This document shows, in pieces, positions 24,800-35,650 of a stretch of 64,000 bases of DNA (position 1 is its first letter; each line of letters starts with the position of its first letter). The stretch spans positions 75,843,501 to 75,907,500 of the forward strand of contig NC_088916.1 of the NCBI RefSeq assembly GCF_963576675.1. The letters are read 5' to 3'. Position numbers and translations under genes: made by a program. The notes below the pieces were generated by a model. The model searched no databases. It saw nothing but the letters and a program-made list of their open reading frames with translations, and was not told the origin of the DNA. The DNA is from Euphorbia lathyris. Lineage: Eukaryota; Streptophyta; Magnoliopsida; Malpighiales; Euphorbiaceae.

Positions 24800-25275
24800 A
24801 GTCACTTCAGAAAAATTCCTTGAATATGTCATTGGCCAAAAAGGAGTTAGAGCAAATCCAGATAAAATAAAAAACATTGCGAGGAAAAAGGTGAAAAGAG
24901 CGCCTAAATAAAAGCCATGCGAGGAAAAAGGTGAAAAGAGCGCTTAAATGAAAACCCCACAATGGGTGAGAAAGGTCCAGAGGTTGAACGGGCGGATCAT
25001 CATACTAGAAAGATTGTCAACAAGCATATCAAGGTATAAAACAATTCCTAGCAGAACCACCCTTGATGAGCAGACCAATCTGAAGGGGAGACCTGCATTT
25101 GTATCAATCTATCATGGATAAAGATATGTGCACCGTGGTTATTTAAGAAGAAGAAGGTCAGTAGTTCTCCATCTATTATGTTAGCAAAATGTTGAAGGAT
25201 GCGGAGACAAGATATCAGAAGTTAGATAAAATGGCTCCCACGGTTGTGACAACATCCATCCGCGTTAAACCATAT
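24800..25275 (+). pseudogene. RT C-terminus/RNase H remnant, out of order
   Basis: Reads KFLEYVIGQKGVRANPDKIK (end of Ty3/gypsy reverse transcriptase), then scattered pieces, then VYYVSKMLKDAETRYQKLDK (start of the RNase H region). Stops and frame changes are frequent. It lies upstream of the gag and protease remnants, the reverse of normal gag-PR-RT-RH order. Confidence 0.7.
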
Positions 25276-25299
25276 CTCCAAGCATAACCTCAACATGAT

Positions 25300-26065
25300 C
25301 GAGATCAAGATCAAGAACCGGCTTCACCATCATGATTCAACATTGAACACACGAATGATGAGATTGAAAGGCGAGTGCATGCCGCTCTATATAGACAAGA
25401 GAACAATGCAGAAAGGTACGCCATCAAGTTAACATGAATTCGCCATTCACAGCACGGATCCTAGGGTAAGAAGTGGACAGAATGTTTAAAGCTTCCAACT
25501 TGCCACAATATAAAAGAAAAGATTCAATATAAGCGGGACATTACATATCCCGAACCCAAAGGAGGGGAGCATGTAACCGTTGGAAGAAACGCCAAAGCGT
25601 ACTACAGGTTGGCCACCACATTGGTTGGCCACCACACTGAAGCTTGCTGGGAGCTGGCAAACTAGATAGCTTTGTCCAGAATAACAAATAACAAGATGAC
25701 AAGCAGAAGACAGATCCCAAAAAGAAATTCAAAAGTGTCATTAATGTCATAGCAGATGGACCAGTGTATCAGCCACCCGTGGAAAAAGCAAAAATATCTG
25801 CTCTGGATAAAACATCCCTCCATTGCTCCTTTTGCAGAAACAGGTCCAGTAATCTCTCCACATATAGATGCGTTGACAATTGAAGGATGGGAGATGAAAT
25901 GAAGCGAGTAATGGTAGACACGGGCAGTTCTTGCAATGTCATCACCATAGGTGCATTCGCCAAACTAAAGGTTGATCTGATCCAAATAGAAACAACCATT
26001 GTTGACATCATTGGAGTGACAGGTCACACTATCCAGACCAAGGGCCAGAGGTTGCAGCCCTAATT
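25300..26065 (+). pseudogene. gag C-terminus and aspartic protease remnant
   Basis: The gag part has NDEIERRVHAALYRQEN and a GHHTEACWEL motif typical of gag just before the protease. The protease part reads VMVDTGSSCNVITIGAFAKL, with active-site DTGS at about 25917. Several stops lie between them (for example after 25436). Confidence 0.7.
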
Positions 26066-26349
26066 TCCATCCGTCGTCTGATAATGTACATTCCCACCAG
26101 CAAAGGAGGAGTAATGATTAGCGGGAACCAAAAGGTGGCTAAAGAGACTTATACTCGGCGTCACTATCAATCCGCCCACAATCCAAAGAGGACGAAGGTG
26201 AGAAATATTAACTTGTCACTACAGCTTTGGGCGACACAGAAACGCTCCTTATTGCTGATGGAAAGCGGGTGCGGATCGCCAAAGGGTTAAAACTTGAGAT
26301 CAAAAAGGATGTTAAAAAAGTTCTCATTGAGTCTGAAAGCGTATTTACA

Positions 26350-26453
26350 TAGGAAAATGAGATCCCCACAGGAGTAAGCCCAGATGTGATTACTCATAAG
26401 TTAAACATCATTGAGGATGCGGTTCTAGTTGCTCAGAAAAGACGGACCTAAAA
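26350..26453 (+). pseudogene. Start of reverse transcriptase remnant
   Basis: Reads GVSPDVITHKLNIIEDAVLV then AQKRR and a stop. This matches the N-terminal lead of Ty3/gypsy RT ('GIDPxVITHxLNV...KQKRR'). The RT palm domain that should follow is missing; the sequence passes directly into non-coding repeats. Confidence 0.7.
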
Positions 26454-26559
26454 ATCAGTATTTTTACATATTCTTATATGTGCATTAAACTGTTATAGTA
26501 TCCTATATTTTATAATTTATTCTTTCTCGCCATACTTCTTATATTCATTTGCCTAGCTT

Positions 26560-27060
26560 TTAGTGCTGATATACACCCAGTGGCTGGCGAATGAAAAGTT
26601 CCACAGGCGGATCAATTACCTCAAAGATAGGACAATTGATCCCATCACGGGCGGATCCCCTTTCCACAAAGATAAGAAGCACATACCCTCAGGAGCTTTC
26701 AAATGAGCTCAAACTCTCTCCTCAAAGACAGGAAAAGGATTGACCACCATCAAAAGCGGGTTAATATCGTCTCAAACATGAGATCATTACACCCTCAACT
26801 TTCTCCTCAAAGATAGGAGAACATTCTCATGGGCGGATCCATCTTTAGATGATCACCATTCGAGAAAGAGTTAAAACATTCCTTGGACGCAAGGACTTTA
26901 CACTCTCTCACTCCCTTCCCAAAGAAGGGTTCACAAGTCCTACGGGCGGATCGCTTCACCTCAAAGATAGGTAGCAAGTTGATCCCCTAGGCAGCTTTAC
27001 TTCCTCTAGAAGGAATAGAACAGCTTCTAAACCTTCACAAAGGTTCGCACATTGGGGTAC
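26560..27060 (+). repeat. Degenerate ~60-bp repeats with GCGGATC cores
   Basis: Recurring blocks gggcggatc followed within 30 bases by ctcaaagatagg. The same type resumes at 27930-28310 on the other side of the tandem array. Non-coding 3' region of the retrotransposon. Confidence 0.6.
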
Positions 27061-27163
27061 GGCTGGCCACCTACCCTAAATAATCGGAGAAATCCTAAAC
27101 CAGATTCTAGAAAATTACTTGCTAAAAGATATAATGCATTAGTAAAAATAGTTCTGGAAAGCA

Positions 27164-27890
27164 AAGGGTTCATCCAAGTAATGAAGCCTCGTCTTCATCT
27201 CCAAGTAATGAAGCCTCGTCTTCATCCAAGTAATGAAGTCTCGTCTTCATCTCCAAGTAATGAAGCCTCCTCTTCATCTCCAAATAATGAAGCCTCATCT
27301 TCATCCAAGTAATGAAGCCTCGTCTTCATCTCCAAGTAATGAAGCCTCGTCTTCATCTCCAAATAATGAAGCCTCGTCTTCATCCAAGTAATGAAGCCTC
27401 GTCTTCATCTCCAAGTAATGAAGCCTCGTCTTCATCTCCAAGTAATGAAGCCTCGTCTTCATCTCCAAATAATGAAGCCTCGTCTTCATCCAAGTAATGA
27501 AGCCTCGTCTTCATCTCCAAGTAATGAAGCCTCATCTTCATCTCCAAGTAATGAAGCCTCGTCTTCATCCAAGTAATGAAGCCTCGTCTTCATCTCCAAG
27601 TAATGAAGCCTCGTCTTCATCTCCAAACAATGAAGCCTCGTCTTCATCCAATTCATGAAGCCTCGTCTTCATCCAATCAATGAAGCCTCGTCTTCATCCA
27701 ATTAATGAAGCATCATCTTCATCCAAATTAATGAAGCCTCGTCTTCATTCAATTCATGAAGCCTCGTCTTCATCCAATTCATGAAGCCTCATCTTTATCT
27801 AATCAATGAAGTCTCGTCTTCATCCAATTGATGAAGTCTCGTCTTTATCCAAACAATGAAGCCTCGTCTTCATCAAAGTAATGAATTCAC
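27164..27890 (+). repeat. 27-bp tandem array with 79-bp higher-order period
   Basis: Units of 27 bp (aatgaagcctcgtcttcat then ctccaagt) alternate with 25-bp units lacking two bases, in the order 27-27-25. This gives a 79-bp higher-order repeat, clear at 27312-27576. Later copies (27650-27890) decay into caattcatgaag variants. Each unit holds a small hairpin (TGAAG...CTTCA). The open frames it produces on both strands are by-products, because 79 is not a multiple of three. Confidence 0.92.
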
Positions 27891-28372
27891 GTCATCATTA
27901 TAGAAATAACAAAGTCTCGCCTCCACAAAATGCACAAAAGTCCCTAAATGGCTGATCATTCTTACTGATCCCTAAGGGCGGGTCATTCTCCTCAATATGG
28001 CAGAACTGAAGAAAATAAGTCCCTAAAGGCGAATCATAATCCAATGTGGTAGGAACAAATGGTCCCATAAAGGGCAGGTTATTCCTTTCTAAAGGAAATA
28101 TAACTCTCAAGAAACACCTAGAGGATAACAATGGATACGGTTGGCCACCTATCCACAAGGAAGCAAAAACCCCTAAAAGTGCATCATATCCATATATGAT
28201 CCCACATAGGGCGGATCTTGTTCATAAGATCCCGCATAAGGAAGCCCCAAAAGGCGCATCATTTCCATATGCGATCCCCCATCTAGGGCGAGTCCACTTT
28301 CCTCCAAGATAGAAAAATAAAACACCATTTAGACAGCCCTAAAGAGCTTTTTATACCTTTAGGGAGGGCTTC

Positions 28373-29180
28373 TGATAACAACCCAAATTATTCTTGAATA
28401 AGGAATAAGGGAAAATTAATAGAAATAATGGCAAACCATTATTCCTTCTAAAAGAGATATTTATACATGATTAATGTGAAATTAATGATAATTAATGCAG
28501 GGAAGAATATGCAAATAATAAGGAAAAGGAAGGAGTCTCTAGCATTATGCCACGCCACGTGAACCATGGCGAGATACGCCATAACGAGATACGCCCGATG
28601 AGAGCGAGTAGCGGAGACCCGCCATAGCTCTCAAGGAGAGCGTACGTACGCCTTGACAGATAAAAGAATACGAAAAGGGATATTCATCCTACTGACAGAA
28701 TATTATCCCAAGGACCAAAAGGGATATTCACATTGAGAACGCCGCAAGAAGAACCGGATGGCGTATCTCCACGGTTCAGCTCAGTGAGATCCGCTGGCGA
28801 ACCTATGAGGCGAATATCCTCTTTCACCTGATTCATCACAGTAACGGCTAACCGCCGGCTCGGCCATAAAGACCATTAATGAGCTATCAATTAGCTAACC
28901 GCCAGGTTAAAGGTAACCAGTAACCGCCAGCTTAAAGGTAACCAGTAACCGCCATTAATGGAGCATTAATGGAGACCTTCTAGTTGCTGAAGGTTACGAC
29001 TTTTTAGCTATATATAACCTACATCCCTAGGCTATCAAGGTACACATTCACTTACTCTTTGTCAATTCAGTTTGCTCTCTTGATCTTCCTTACTGACTTT
29101 GGCATCGGAGTGTCCCCAGCCGATCCCAACGGCGCCTCACAGGGACGTGCTCCGATCAAGGATTTTTCCCCGAGTTATCA
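28373..29180 (+). repeat. 3' LTR of the 22-29 kb retrotransposon
   Basis: Same length and about 99% identical to 22067-22874 by eye. Followed directly by TSD aaccc and the resumed palindrome arm. Confidence 0.93.
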
Positions 29181-30507
29181 AACCCCTAGTTCTATGACAC
29201 ATTCTTATGTTATCCTATGACACATTCTTGAACCCCTAGTTCTTTTTTAAAGCTTAAGTCTTTCTAACATGTACTTCATGATTATATAAAATTAATCATG
29301 CTAGCCTCCTGTTAGTAACTTTTAGGTCTCACCCCTGACCGCAGAAGGGTTAGAATTTAATACTTAACCATTTAAGAAGCAAAATTTCAGGAATCAATAA
29401 GTAATATGGAGAGCATTACCATTTGCAAGTGTAGGCTATACAAGTATCAAATTTTTTTTTTGGCTCCAAATCTAGAACTGGCCTCCTAAATATGAAAAAG
29501 GATTTTTTTCCCCAGCTACTACATTAATTATGAAGTGTATTAATGTAAAAGGATAGTATTGATCAAACAGTATGATAACACAGCTGATGTAAAAGGATAG
29601 TGAATAGTACACTGCAGTCACTCTTTGCACTTGCATTCGTGATTATCCTATACCATAATTGTTAAACATGTGTGGATATTTCTAAAGCAACTTGAGATAA
29701 CTAGAAAAATGTACTAAATTGCCATGCCAAGTAAAAGGATATTCAAATTTAGCAAGCATATCATATTAGCAAGGACAACAAATATTATGTATGTAAAGGC
29801 AAACATAAAAAAAGGAACAGGATAGCTACGGAGTAAACCTGGAGGAACTGAAAAAGGGATCAGAACCTTTGCCTTCTCATCCAATCACTTCAACGGAATC
29901 CTAAAACCTATCGAACCAAATAGAAACGATAAAATTGCTAAGGTTTTAGAGAATCAGAACTTGAAGTTCTTAAATCAAAGCCAGCCCATAATGATATGTT
30001 GAAGAAAAGAATAGAATGAAGAAGTACAGGCGATAGAGATGGGATTGTAAATCAAAGAGAATAAAGCATAGATCACACGGAGTAAATCGCCCCTCACAAA
30101 CTAAATCAATGATGTGAAGTCACATAGAAGATCTGCAATGGAAGATTTGTAGAGGATTTGTAATGGAAGATTTGTGAAATCGCACAAAGATCTGTGAAGC
30201 ATACGAGACGAAATCGTGAATTTGAGCAAGATGACAAATGTGAAATCCCAGAAAGTGATAACACGCAAACCTAATGATTCAGAATTTGGGCTTTTTTCCT
30301 TATAAGTTTTGGGGCTCTTTAGCTATTGGGCTTCAATAAAACCTAATTCTCTTATAAGCAAACAGTTTTTTTGGAGTAAGGGATTAAAACATGATAAAGG
30401 TTATATATATGTGTAAGAGGTATAAGGTTATTTAGTAATTTTTAGTAGCGACACTTTTTATAAGTGCATTTAAAAAACTGTTGGTATAGGCATATTTTTT
30501 TGTAGTG

Positions 30508-31724
30508 ATACTTGCAGTTTAATTTTTTAGTATGTGTTTTGTCAATATATAAATGTAATTTAAAAAATAAAATAAAAATGTTATTGATGGCATCAGAATT
30601 TAACAATGTTATTTAAAATATTTTGTTTTATAAAAAAAACATATCAAATATCTCTGTTTGCAAACTTTTAAACCACATATCTCTATGTGCAAATAGGACA
30701 AACCATAAGTTTTTTTTTATACTTTACCCTAATTAAAATGATGTCGTTTTTGTTAGGACAAATTAAAAATAAACAAACCTCCGTTTTTTTATCTGTCTGG
30801 GCTAGAGGGCTCTCGACCATGGCAAAGAGCAACATAGTCACTTCGACCAACCTCTCTTAGGGTTGTTCAAAAGGCCGACCAACCCTCTGTAGCTTGACCC
30901 ATGTATAAAGATGTAAGTTGTTTAACCCTCTGTAGCTTGACCCATGTATAAGGATGTAAGTTGTTTTTAAGCTCAATCTGATTAAATTAATAGCCGTATC
31001 GATCAATAACTGGCCTATCTCATTATTACCATGTGAGTTTTACTACTTATTAATCTATAAACTTTTACATAATGTTTTATATCAAGCTAAAGATTAAATA
31101 TGACTTTAACGTTTTAGGGAGTTTGAATATGAGAATTTGTATCATGCTTTCGGTATAATACACCTGTTCAATTACATCAACCATCTCCCATAAATTGATA
31201 TACATCTCTTTTTTTAATTGTTCGGTGTATTATACCCGATGTATAGTAGAAGTTCTCGTTCGAATATACCCCTTTATGTATGAATTTGCCTAATATTAAG
31301 CTTATTCTAGTTCTACTTCTTTTTAAGAAGAAATGTGGTATATCATTTATAGAAAAATAGTACCATTCGATGAAATTAGTTACGAAACTACAATCCATAA
31401 GTATATCGAAATTGCTTTAATCTGCATTTTCAAATTCATAGATCGTGATAGAGCAATAATAGGCATTGCTCAAACTGTTTTTGCATAATAGTGGAAAACA
31501 CGCTCCATCTAGAATTAATTTCATAGTATCTATATCCAGAAATGACTTAATGTTCTTTGAATGAGTCAGACCTGTCTGATAGTAGATAAAACTTTTCTAT
31601 ATTTCCATGAAGAAAAACTCGATGACATACATAAAGAGAGATAGAACACACATTCCCATACACAGTGAAAGAAAAATACACTCCAAATAAAGGAGAAACG
31701 ATTAAACTTAACATAAAATAGATC
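30508..31724. other. Intergenic, AT-rich, with a 43-bp tandem duplication
   Basis: Two adjacent copies of a 43-bp unit starting aaccctctgtagcttgaccc (30881-30923 and 30924-30966) differ at one base. Around 31150-31260 there is a weak inverted repeat involving gtataata(c/t)ac. No gene seen. Confidence 0.7.
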
Positions 31725-31729
31725 GATCG

Positions 31730-32455
31730 TGTCCCGTCCGTGTCTCAATTTCTAGAATTTATACATTGATAGTATTATATATTATAATTATTGGGTGTGT
31801 GATTTTTATTTGATGCTATGGGAAAACTTTGGAGTTAATTTGATGGTTTTAAGTGTAAATTAAAAGTTTAAGGTAATTTTAAAAAGATTATATAAAGATG
31901 GAGGATCAAACTGGATATTTTCTAGATTTGAATATATATATCCAAACGAATTAGCTGATGATCATTATCTTACTTTTCTTTTTTTATTTTTCTTTTCATT
32001 CTCTGCCTCTTCGTCGTTCCTGAACCGTTTCTTTGATTTACGGAGATTCGACCGTCCGAATCACTCGAAATTTATGCATAGATCTAAGTCCTAACCGAAG
32101 AGTTTTTAAGTTTCGACAGTGTTTGGAGGGAAACGTCTTAGACAGAATTTAAAGGAGAATTGAACGAGTGTGTTTTCTTCAATTAGTAGCTAAGGTAAGT
32201 AACTATTAACTATATTTTAAGTTTGATGTATATAAATATATATATAATCAAAGAATTTTCAGAAAGTGATATTTTAAGGTTATGCAGGAATTTTGTAAAT
32301 TGAGATTTTTCACGATTTTGTTTTTTTATTGTGAAATTATAGTTCAAATGAATCTATTGACTATGCTTCTATGTGAATTTCAGATTTACTTGATTATGTT
32401 GATTTAAGGGTTGATTTGGTTGATTTACATATATACATATATGTTTTTGGTTTCA

Positions 32456-32497
<42 letters not shown>

Positions 32498-32912
32498 AAT
32501 AAAATGAATTTGATGATTTTTTACGAATTGTTTGGATTGAGAAATCTGTTGCGGTTATTGTTGTTATTATTTTGGATTGAAGTCCAAATATGATTGTTAT
32601 GAGTTGTGATATTTTGAAAGATAAAATGGTTTTGTCCATCTAGGATTTCCCAGGGTAGGAGTTGTAAGTTGTAAGACCATATCTAATGGCGGTATGGCCA
32701 GAGTGCACGGCTGGTAGTCCTAACTGTTAGGCAAGGAACGAGATATAAATGAGATATCTCGATATTGTTATGATTGATGTTATGATCTACACGGGTGGAA
32801 TTCGAGGATGGATACACATACACAAATTTTATTTTATGAACTTAAGTTTTGAGAATATTGTCTAAGGTTTTGATGACTATCTTATAAGCTTAAGTTTTAG
32901 CTCTAAAATATG
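31730..32912 (+). repeat. Truncated 5' LTR
   Basis: Collinear with 37180-37282 plus 39330-40430. It lacks roughly the last 350 bp present in the 3' LTR. Internal (TA)n runs (32457-32494) differ in length from the 3' copy, as expected for microsatellite slippage. Confidence 0.85.
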
Positions 32913-34631
32913 TTGGTCATTTTGAGTGTTGGTCATTTTAGCTCTAAACCAGAATTTGGTTTCTGTTCTGATTTTTCTCCTTATTTGAGAGACACTGCTA
33001 CTGGTTTATAAAATATACGTATCTCAGATGTGAAGTAAGGTTAGGAGACTTTGAAATGATATGATGAGTTTTGATGTTAATATATATGTGATTAAGAAAC
33101 CGAAAATGTGGAGATTTCAATTAATTGTTTTGGAGGTTGATTATAAATTGGAGATTATGATAGGAGTTTAACAAGTTATGGAATCTTAATTTGAATAAAT
33201 GATATCCGAATTCAAGTGCAGATCTATTGTTGAACTTTATCGGGTTGAAGTTTAGCAGTATTGAGAGTTATATAAATGATGTTTAGAGAGATACCGATGT
33301 TAGTGATCAATGAGAAGTAAAGTGAGAGAATATATTAGAGTTTAGAATTTGCTGATTAAATATGAAAATTTGGTAAGCTTAAATATTGTTTGAGGAAATA
33401 ATTAAGATATGAAGTTTGAGGACAAATTTTGCTGATCTTAAGCACAGTTTGAGGTAGGAAATTAAGAGATAAATATGATATAAGAGGATATATATGTTGA
33501 TCATTGAAATTTTGTAGTACATATATTGTTAATAGAAGTTATTTTTAGTTGAAGTTTGTGTGATTATGGTTTAAGTTTATCTAAGGATCAAATTGAGTGT
33601 TTATAGGTCAAATAAAAAAAATCGAATGATATTATAGATTTATTGACTTTTATGGGTGTAAAGATATCATTTGGAGTTTGGAGAAAAGACTGAAGTTTTG
33701 AGGATTATAGTCTAAATTTACATAAAGATCAAATTGAGTATTTATAGATCAAATAAAAAAATTGAATGATATTGTAAAATTTTTAGGTTTTTATTGTGTT
33801 TGAGGATATTGCTTAGAGATTTCAAAAACTTTCACATTGCGATTTAAGTAAATCGTATTTATTATCCATATAGTTTGATGAGAAACTTAAATTTATTTGG
33901 AGTTATTAATGGAATGTAGGATGATGGGTATAAGAATGATCGGTATTGATTTTTCTTATTGTAAGGATTTGATTATAGAGGTTTTACGAAAATAAATAAG
34001 TCAAGGTGATATTCATAGAGAAAATATGTTATCGATATAAAGTTTATATTTGATTGATGTTGATGATTTGGAGTTCATATTCATCATGATTGGAGTGAAA
34101 AATCTATTATATATATAAAGTGTGGAACAAAAGTAACACATGTCATAATTTTAGAGATTTCAGTAGCTGATGGGGCTAAATAAGAAAGCAGGAACTGATG
34201 TGTCATTTTTTCCAATAAAACGCTTTTCAATTAGTAAATAATCTAATAATTAATTTTCTTCTCTAACTAATCAAATCCTTAAACCCACTATCCCTATCTT
34301 ATATCCCTTGATTCCTGGTGGTGCTCTAATGGAATCCTAATAGAATTCTTATGTCTATTATCTATCAAAATCTTCCCCAATTTTTTTTTTAAAAAGCTGC
34401 CCAAAAAGTCTCCCTAAACTAGCACTATTTTTTATTTTCTTGGGAATATAAACTCCTTCCAAAACCAACGTAATTTGGATATTTCAATTGCATGAGTTAT
34501 TTTGAATTTCTTTACAAAAATGATTAATATTGACAGTAAACCATTTGAAATATCTAGAGATTGGAGTCAATATGCTAATATACAAAAAATGGATGGTACA
34601 TGATATATTTTTTTTTTTTTTTTTGCAAAAA

Positions 34632-35010
34632 ACATCGTTAGGTCTCTGATCTTTCATTTTTTGGTTTATTATGCCCTTGATCTTTTATTTGGATACATTA
34701 AGCCACTGATCATTTATTTTTTTTGTCTCAGTAAGCCTTGATGACCAAAAAAAGTAATTTTGAACATAAAATTTGGTTAACAGATTGTTATTCATTGCAC
34801 ATATATTTGAAATTTGTATTTTTTTAATAATTTCAAATACAGATGAAGTTAATAACATGTTTTTAATAGAATTACATGTTTATAACTTACTAATTTGGTC
34901 ATAAAGGGCTGAGACTAAAAATAAATAATCAGAGGCTTAATGTATTCAAATAAATGATAAATGGCTTAATGAACCAAAAAATAAAAGATCAATGGTCTAA
35001 CGATACTTTT
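34632..35010. mobile_element. Foldback MITE inside the Helitron
   Basis: The left arm starts atcgttaggtctctgatctt and the right arm is its imperfect complement ending gatcaatggtctaacgat. Both share ttggtt(t/c)attaagcc and tggatacattaagcc blocks. About 120-bp TIRs, no coding capacity. TSD not resolved. Confidence 0.7.
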
Positions 35011-35509
35011 TTCCTATTTTTTTCCAACCCAACAGAGTTTCTGCGAATGGTATAGATATATATAACAAAGGAAATAAGATGAAATATGTCAAGATATTAA
35101 AGCATCTAATTTAAATGTGTCAATTTAATGAACTTTATAATTTATTCTCCAATCACATAATACTGACCCATCTAAGTAAGCTACATTTTAGCAAAACTAA
35201 CTCCTCTCATTCTATCTTAATCTTCTCGTGCTAAATTTTCGAGAAAACACTCACTCACACTTTGTCAACAACTAATTGTCAATAGAATCCTAGCCTGCAA
35301 CAATCTCTGCTTCACTCTCTCCGATTAAAACATGGTATGATGAACAACTGATAGTTCGATGGAAAATAAACTGTTTTTGCTGAATCCCTAATCTTCCACA
35401 ACTTCTCTCTGCTTTAATTATTAAGCTATTATTGTTTCTCAATTAGGGATTCCATCTATGGTGGCTGAGACTATATAGATGTCAGTGAAAAAAATCTGAT
35501 GGTTCAATA

Positions 35510-35650
35510 CACTGTAGGAGGACAAAGCCAAGAAGAAGGAGAAGAGGTGGAAGAAGAAGGCACGTTTGAAACAGACACCGAAGTCGAGCTTAGTGCTTAT
35601 TGATGATTCAAACAATGATATTGATTTTGGTGACCATAGTAGTGATTAAT
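35510..35650 (+). other. Possible captured exon in the Helitron
   Basis: An open stretch reading DKAKKKEKRWKKKARLKQ, then PKSSLVLIDDSNNDIDF and ending DHSSD with a stop. Lys/Arg-rich followed by acidic, and clearly richer in G+C than the rest of the Helitron. Not assigned to a family; it could be a fragment of a small basic nuclear or ribosomal protein gene. Confidence 0.35.

Larger units (their letters stand above)
22067..29180 (+). mobile_element. Young Ty3/gypsy-type LTR retrotransposon inside the palindrome
   Basis: LTRs at 22067-22874 and 28373-29180 (808 bp each), with TGATAACAACCC at the start and GAGTTATCA at the end, flanked by the 5-bp TSD aaccc (22062-22066, 29181-29185). My manual comparison found about eight differences between LTRs, near 1%, so insertion is recent. 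The sequence after the 5' LTR is ATTGGTGCGGTGAGCG (primer-binding region); a purine-rich agggagggc precedes the 3' LTR. There are no intact genes; the pieces of gag, protease and RT/RNase H are broken and out of order. It is thus non-autonomous. Confidence 0.93.
16913..30507. mobile_element. Large inverted-repeat CACTA-like element with captured gene fragments
   Basis: Left end CACTACAAAAAAAAAATATG (16913), right end its near-complement finishing at GTAGTG (30507). The left arm (16913-19076) is inverted almost perfectly in the right arm (30507 back to 29186, then 22061 back to 21223), about 2.16 kb each. The two-part right arm is explained by a retrotransposon inserted at 22067-29180. Subterminal sequence repeats ctatacca and gtgtcgctac motifs like those of plant CACTA transposons. 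No transposase was seen. The arms and the 19.1-21.2 kb loop hold fragments of host genes. The 3-bp flanks do not match (gtt/ata), so the TSD is unconfirmed. 20.4-21.1 kb of the loop is AT-rich with nothing recognised. Confidence 0.72.

Noticed and set aside
27052..27576. Open frames encoding SNEASSSSP-type repeats on both strands
   Set aside because: They come from the tandem array. The 79-bp higher-order period shifts the frame, so no continuous protein is favoured.
27164..27890. CRISPR-like array
   Set aside because: There are no unique spacers; the units are contiguous tandem copies in a plant retrotransposon.
16910..30510. 3-bp TSD for the CACTA-like element
   Set aside because: The flanking triplets (gtt and ata) differ, so the TSD is not claimed.
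32394..32639. ORFs with YIYIYI tracts (also at 39973-40173)
   Set aside because: Translations of (TA)n microsatellites in the LTRs.
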